Part shown: piece by piece, positions 6,063 through 7,826 of the stretch
How positions within the stretch are numbered: position 1 is the first letter of the stretch
How the letters are laid out: each line of letters begins with the position of its first letter
Source of the DNA: Oscillospiraceae bacterium
Lineage (GTDB): Bacteria; Bacillota; Clostridia; Oscillospirales; Acutalibacteraceae
Assembly (NCBI GenBank): GCA_009786735.1
Contig: WQRM01000068.1
Span: 1-7,826 of the forward strand
Direction: 5' to 3'
Length of the DNA: 7,826 nt
Translations under genes and position numbers: made by a program
The notes under the pieces: model-generated
Seen by the model: the letters and a program-made list of their open reading frames with translations, nothing else
What the model was told of the DNA's origin: nothing
Database searches by the model: none

Positions 6063-6809
6063 ATGAACAAAAAGTTTGCCCTCACACCACGCAGGCGGCG
6101 CGCGCTGGTCAACACGGCCGGCGTGCTCATGCTTGCTGCGTCCGGCGCGCTGATTGTGCTGATGTTCTTGCTGGAAAACATCCAGCTGCAAGAGTGGTAC
6201 ATGGAATATCACTACTGGATGGAACAAGTGCGCGACCAAGTGATGAACTTGCCGGACATCTGGCTGATTCTCTTTGCGGTGATTTTTCTGTATGCCGTGC
6301 GCAGCTTCATCCCCATCCCGATTTTCATCATGGCCTTCATCACCGGCGCTTACCTGGAGATGTATTTGAGCCTGCTGGTGAACTATGCTGGGCTGTTTTT
6401 GCTGTTCACCATCCGCTATTTCTTTGGGCGCAAGCGCGGCGGTGGTGCGGTGGAGAAAATCCTGCATCGCCAGCCCGACATCCACGATTACCTCGAAAAC
6501 GGGCGTGGCAGCAAGTCATGGCTATTGTTTGTCATGCGGTTGATTCCCAACTTCGCGCTCAACCCCATCAGCCAGATCTACGGCGCAATGGACTTCGACT
6601 ACACCGACTTCATCCTCATCTCGCTGCTGGGGGTTAGCCCCAAGCTTTTCACCTACACCGTGCTTGGGCGCAACGTGGCACAGCCGCTTTCGGTGCCGTT
6701 TATCGTCCCGCTCATCATCATTTTCGCGCTGCTGGGGGTTGCCACGTTGGTGGTCAACTTTGCTTTATATAAGGTACAGAAGAACAAAAAAGCCAGCGAA
6801 GCGGCTTGA
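6063..6809 (+). CDS. VTT-domain (TVP38/TMEM64, DedA-superfamily) membrane protein
   Basis: A 248-aa inner-membrane protein. A basic head (TPRRRR, 8-13) precedes hydrophobic segment 14-37. A short polar stretch rich in Trp, Tyr and acidic residues (38-62) follows, then segments at about 66-93, 97-121, 152-175, 183-201 and 212-236, and a Lys-rich cytoplasmic tail. The VTT signature is visible: FIPIPIFIMAFITG (82-95), FFGRKRG (120-126), and RLIPNFALNPISQIYGAM (159-176) with the R159-xx-P162 element of the re-entrant hairpin, then GVSPKLFTYTVLGR (190-203). Family members include lipid scramblases and undecaprenyl-phosphate flippases; which applies here is unknown. The usual Phe-Gly after the first re-entrant Gly is Tyr-Leu-Glu here. 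The start ATG 6063 has no ribosome site but falls on the predicted transcription start. The next in-frame ATG (residue 23) also lacks one. Confidence 0.88.
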   Translation: MNKKFALTPRRRRALVNTAGVLMLAASGALIVLMFLLENIQLQEWYMEYHYWMEQVRDQVMNLPDIWLILFAVIFLYAVRSFIPIPIFIMAFITGAYLEMYLSLLVNYAGLFLLFTIRYFFGRKRGGGAVEKILHRQPDIHDYLENGRGSKSWLLFVMRLIPNFALNPISQIYGAMDFDYTDFILISLLGVSPKLFTYTVLGRNVAQPLSVPFIVPLIIIFALLGVATLVVNFALYKVQKNKKASEAA

Positions 6810-6837
6810 TCTTCCGTACCACATTCGCCCCCTCAGT

Positions 6838-6886
6838 CACGCCTTACGGCGTGCCAGCTCCCCCGCCTGCGGTGGAGCCTTTGGCA
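6838..6886. repeat. GC-rich double stem-loop, probable dispersed intergenic repeat
   Basis: First stem: CACGCC (6838-6843), loop TTAC, GGCGTG (6848-6853). Second, overlapping stem: TGCCAGCTCC (6852-6861) pairs with GGAGC (6874-6878) and TGGCA (6882-6886) with a 3-nt bulge; an inner CCGC-CT-GCGG (6863-6872) extends it. Parts recur at 4902-4918 and 5975-5985. From memory this resembles dispersed, non-coding elements common in Oscillospirales genomes. No protein is encoded. It lies 28 bp after the VTT stop and may act as an RNA 3' end or processing site. Confidence 0.6.
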
Positions 6887-6913
6887 ACATCTGCACAACA
6901 CATCAAATATCCC

Positions 6914-6962
6914 CCGCGAAGCGGCATAGGTTTTTTTGGTTCTTTTTTTGCAAAAAAAGAAC
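6914..6962 (+). promoter_or_regulatory. Composite structured leader of galactokinase (copy B)
   Basis: In order: GC hairpin CCGC-GAA-GCGG (6914-6924), 6 nt, seven Ts plus G (6931-6938), then a perfect 24-bp palindrome (6939-6962) with arms GTTCTTTTTTTG and CAAAAAAAGAAC. It ends 2 nt before AAAGGA (6965-6970), the Shine-Dalgarno. C plus the seven-A run (6951-6958) can pair inside the palindrome or with the first T-run plus G (6931-6938). The layout matches the leader before the aldo/keto reductase, though stem sequences differ, implying conserved structure rather than simple duplication. Confidence 0.5.
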
Positions 6963-6976
6963 AGAAAGGAATCACC

Positions 6977-7826
6977 ATGAATCTACAACAACTCTACACC
7001 ACCGAAGCCCCCCGTCACACCGAACGCCTCGCCAAGCTGCAAGCCGAGTTCGTGCAGCGTTTTGGTGCAAACCCGGCAGTGCGTGTGTTCAGCTCGCCCG
7101 GGCGCAGCGAAATCGGTGGCAACCACACCGACCACAACCACGGCAAAGTTCTCGCCGCAGCTGTGAATCTGGACATCCTCGGCGTGGTGGCGGCGAACGA
7201 TAACATGCGCATTTGTGTGTACTCCGCCGGGCACAAGCCCAACGACCTCGACATCTCTAAGCTCGACATTGACCCCAAGGAGTACGGCACATCGGCGTCG
7301 ATGATTCGTGGCATTTGCGCGGCGTTTGTGCAGCGCGGCTACCGCATCGGCGGCTTTGAGGGTGTGTCAAACAGCGAGGTGCTCAGTGGCTCGGGGCTGT
7401 CGTCGTCGGCTGCGTTTGAGGTCTACATCGCCACCATACTTAACCACATGTATAACGACGGCAAGATTGACGCAGTGACCATTGCGCAAATGTGCCAGTA
7501 CGCCGAAAATGTATACACCGGCAAGCCCTGCGGGCTGCTCGACCAAGCCACCTGTGCCGTTGCGGGCTTCGTGGCCATGGACTTCGCCGACCCCGCCACC
7601 CCCGCCGTCAGCAAAGTGGACTTCGACTTCGCCGCAACCGGGCACGCGCTTTGCGTGGTCAACACCGGCGGCTCGCACGCAGACTTGACGGATGACTATG
7701 CTGCGGTGCGCGGCGAGATGCAAGCGGCAGCTCGCGTGCTGGGCGTGGAGTTTTTGCGTGACACCACGCAGGAGAACCTCATGGCGAACATCGCTGCGGT
7801 GCGCAAAGCCTGCGGCGACCGTGCCG
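6977..7826 (+). CDS. galK: Galactokinase (GHMP kinase), 3' end beyond window
   Basis: The frame is open for 283 codons to the right edge; full-length family members are roughly 390-430 aa, so about the last third is missing. It phosphorylates galactose to galactose 1-phosphate with ATP, the entry step of the Leloir pathway, in the cytoplasm. Visible: the galactokinase signature PGRSEIGGNHTDHNHG (41-56), whose GG-N replaces the more common IGEHTDYN form and fits clostridial galactokinases; GHMP ATP-binding loop LSGSGLSSSAAFE (136-148); catalytic Asp in GLLDQ (D189); and NTGGSHADLTDDYA, with residues contacting substrate in relatives. The third GHMP motif lies outside the window. The start is ATG 6977 with AAAGGA 6 nt upstream. 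A structured leader precedes it. No galT, galE or lac gene is seen upstream; they could follow downstream. Confidence 0.94.
   Translation, partial: MNLQQLYTTEAPRHTERLAKLQAEFVQRFGANPAVRVFSSPGRSEIGGNHTDHNHGKVLAAAVNLDILGVVAANDNMRICVYSAGHKPNDLDISKLDIDPKEYGTSASMIRGICAAFVQRGYRIGGFEGVSNSEVLSGSGLSSSAAFEVYIATILNHMYNDGKIDAVTIAQMCQYAENVYTGKPCGLLDQATCAVAGFVAMDFADPATPAVSKVDFDFAATGHALCVVNTGGSHADLTDDYAAVRGEMQAAARVLGVEFLRDTTQENLMANIAAVRKACGDRA

Noticed and set aside
6881..6910. Possible galactokinase promoter (TTGGCA, 17-18 bp, AAATAT)
   Set aside because: The -35 is reasonable, but the -10 is poor and the -35 is part of the repeat stem. It is not strong enough to annotate.

Overview
The window looks like a chromosomal stretch of a GC-rich Firmicute, most likely a gut-type Clostridia/Oscillospirales relative. 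This is inference. It rests on strong AG-rich Shine-Dalgarno sites at most genes, sigma-A-like promoters (TTGACA/TTGACC, with TATA-type -10 boxes preceded by TGC), a galactokinase with the GR-x-EIGGNHTDHN variant typical of Clostridia, and structured GC-rich intergenic repeats of a kind I associate with that order. No rRNA, tRNA, CRISPR array, transposase or phage gene is visible.

Layout. Two genes read leftward. A membrane-anchored or exported envelope protein (1541 down to the left edge, cut off at its C-terminus) probably belongs to the clostridial cell-wall amidase type, with a barrel-like segment, a beta-sandwich domain and a proline-rich linker. Upstream of it lies a HAD-superfamily phosphatase (2358-1669). 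The envelope gene has its own promoter, with a palindrome over the expected transcription start. The HAD gene is divergent from a long rightward gene (2442-4901), and their promoters occupy the same ~50 bp and share an almost self-complementary -10 region.

Four genes read rightward. The 819-aa gene at 2442 is the most notable: one uninterrupted frame joins a polysaccharide pyruvyltransferase-like domain, a two-cluster [4Fe-4S] ferredoxin module and a coenzyme F420 hydrogenase/dehydrogenase beta-subunit (FrhB)-like domain. It is followed by an aldo/keto reductase (5032-5952), a VTT/TVP38-type membrane protein (6063-6809) whose promoter predicts a leaderless mRNA, and the first 283 codons of galactokinase (6977 to the right edge). 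These four do not form an obvious pathway. The first may act in surface glycan modification and the last in the Leloir pathway.

Intergenic DNA. No gap exceeds about 170 bp, but the gaps are structured. The aldo/keto reductase and galactokinase genes, otherwise unrelated, carry the same composite leader: a short GC hairpin, 6-7 nt, a T-run ending in G, then a long palindrome built from a T-run and an A-run, ending a few bases before the Shine-Dalgarno. Fragments of a second GC-rich dyad repeat lie after the fusion gene, between the reductase and VTT genes, and after the VTT gene.
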